From: Oscillospiraceae bacterium
GTDB taxonomy: Bacteria; Bacillota; Clostridia; Oscillospirales; Ruminococcaceae
NCBI GenBank assembly: GCA_017396665.1
Contig: JAFQLH010000068.1
Location: 1 to 36,081, forward strand
Reading direction: 5' to 3'
DNA: 36,081 bases
Made by a program: the position numbers and the translations under genes. Under the pieces are notes generated by a model, which saw nothing but the letters and a program-made list of their open reading frames with translations, had not been told where the DNA came from and ran no database searches. Below, piece after piece: positions 35,801 to 36,081 of this stretch (the stretch's first letter is position 1; every line of letters begins with the position of its first letter).

Positions 35801-36081
35801 TAAACGAGGCTATCGCACAGGCAAGGGGCGAGGAGCTTCCGCCGACAAGCGAGGATTGTCTTGTTGACGTTTCTATAAACGCATTCATCCCCGACGGATA
35901 CATTGAAAGCTCCGCCCAGAGAATTGACGCATACAAGAGAATTGCGGCAATCACAAGCGAGGAGGACAGCCGTGACGTAATCGACGAGCTTATCGACCGC
36001 TACGGTGACCCGCCGAAGTCGGTTATGGGGCTTGTGTCTGTTGCGCTTATAAGAAATGTTGCTTCAAGGCTCGGCATCAGC
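32827..36081 (+). CDS. mfd: Transcription-repair coupling factor, partial (window end)
   Basis: 1,085 codons without a stop, running off the window; full-length Mfd is about 1,150-1,180 residues, so the last part of the C-terminal domain is missing. Mfd removes RNA polymerase stalled at DNA lesions and recruits UvrA. Domains: UvrB-homology region (about 1-350, with GAAQFSVRGGIIDIFPV), the RNA-polymerase-interacting domain (about 490-560, GDYVVHSMYGIGKFTGI), and a RecG-like helicase with Walker A GDVGFGKTEVA (about 640), DEEQRFG (about 741), LSATPIPRTLNMA and QLRGRVGRS (about 911). ATG at 32827 has GGGAGGATT upstream, directly after the R3e repeat hairpin. Gene order pth-NUDIX-mfd fits Firmicutes. 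Confidence 0.97.
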   Translation, partial: MNNIFYRMCDCLPFYRELKTAVLKGYTPCSVTGVYNIHKAQSILGLSRLGSVCLICDDEPAARRFVSDINELAGFEEACLYPAKDFCFSYMEGISKEYEQERIAALSKILFKKCKILVLSMEAALQACIPAWALQKYSFEIKSGDTLSTEDLCTRLIASGYSRAEQTEGAAQFSVRGGIIDIFPVNSSQPYRIELWGDEVDSISLFDVSSQRRTEPAESLLISPAKEIIFSSDTAFVEALESVASRSKGKKADKIREYLYADIDLVKSGVTISHTDKYYSLAYPQTQCVTDYFENGIIAFSELSNCRERAKGFLTQLSEDLKLLYEDGLMCKELEGFYFEEADLTARVSKERLIYLDTFMRGHSDIKLKKLINASCFQTSSWGGDIKHLTDELLSLTKQGYCCVVLGGSEKTASIIVSDLCEQGLSAQLLADDSEILSSKVYVKPGSVSGGFEYADSKLALLTQVKTLRAKKKQKRHKKGDEIKALSDISAGDYVVHSMYGIGKFTGITKLQTNGVTKDYITVKYHGTDVLYVPVTQLDLLSRYIGAGEEDNVKLNKLNTADWNRTKQKAKKAVEDMAQELIELYAKRQMSKGFAFSGDNDWQRDFEERFDYNETDDQLRSAEEIKEDMQKSVPMDRLLCGDVGFGKTEVALRAAFKCVLDSKQCAILVPTTVLAWQHYQSAIRRFEHFPVTIELLSRFRTPKQQQAIIKKLKSGEVDIVIGTHRLVQKDIEFKDLGLAIIDEEQRFGVRHKERFKEMFSGIDMLTLSATPIPRTLNMAMSGIRDMSVIEEPPQDRYPVQTYVIEHGDAVIAQAISKELRRGGQVYYIHNRIDNIFTCADRLQKLLPEARIAVAHGRLDEKELSEIWRQLIDCEIDVLICTTIIETGVDVANVNTLIIEDADRLGLSQLYQLRGRVGRSNRRAFAYFTFRRGKSLSEVAEKRLNAIREFTQFGSGFRIALRDLEIRGAGSVLSARQHGHIEAVGYEMYMRLLNEAIAQARGEELPPTSEDCLVDVSINAFIPDGYIESSAQRIDAYKRIAAITSEEDSRDVIDELIDRYGDPPKSVMGLVSVALIRNVASRLGIS

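Overview
The window looks like one contig from a spore-forming Gram-positive anaerobe of the class Clostridia. The likely family is Oscillospiraceae (Ruminococcus-like); that family call is inference. Direct support for Clostridia: germination protease gpr beside rpsT, spoVG, the S10 ribosomal operon, the darA-holB-ricT string, a cyclic-di-AMP receptor, strong Shine-Dalgarno sites, near-consensus sigma-A promoters with 16-18 bp spacers, a ferredoxin-type aldo/keto reductase and secreted BspA-type leucine-rich-repeat proteins. No transposase, phage gene, CRISPR array, tRNA or rRNA was seen.

Layout. 1-2881: start of the S10 operon on the minus strand (rpsJ, rplC, rplD, rplW, start of rplB) with its promoter and a long leader containing a terminator hairpin. 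The rplB reading is cut at about base 121, where foreign-looking gpmI sequence begins; this is probably an assembly chimera at the contig edge. 3041-5282: a small unknown gene, a YaiI/YqxD-family gene, gpr, and rpsT on the plus strand. 5283-5984: hairpin-rich non-coding repeats. 5985-8868: darA-holB-ricT plus a phospholipase-C-like gene, one minus-strand operon. 8882-10963: murC-lexA operon with a candidate LexA box at its promoter. 11087-14699: spoVG, then a consensus promoter, a yybP-ykoY-type (manganese) riboswitch, a terminator and a MacB/FtsX-type ABC exporter. 14700-22499: secreted or surface proteins, a small lipoprotein, an aldo/keto reductase, and an ECF sigma factor with its putative membrane anti-sigma factor. 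22689-27571: a very large PAS/GAF protein with a degenerate GGDEF and an intact EAL domain, interrupted by an in-frame TGA. 27572-32826: yfhO, pth and a NUDIX hydrolase separated by three repeat-filled spacers. 32827-end: mfd, running off the window.

How the parts connect. Several genes concern envelope and stress sensing: the ECF sigma/anti-sigma pair shares a promoter signature with the lipoprotein gene, the ABC exporter lies under a metal riboswitch, and lexA is cotranscribed with murC. Housekeeping genes (S10 operon, rpsT, holB, pth, mfd) form the backbone.

The most novel signal is non-coding. Four spacers (5283-5984, 27572-28214, 30587-30931, 32257-32826) are built from related composite elements, each a tight short-loop hairpin beside a longer hairpin with a roughly 30-36 nt loop. 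The stems differ between copies but keep pairing, loops are partly conserved, and one element is nested inside another. This suggests a mobile palindromic repeat family or a structured RNA family.
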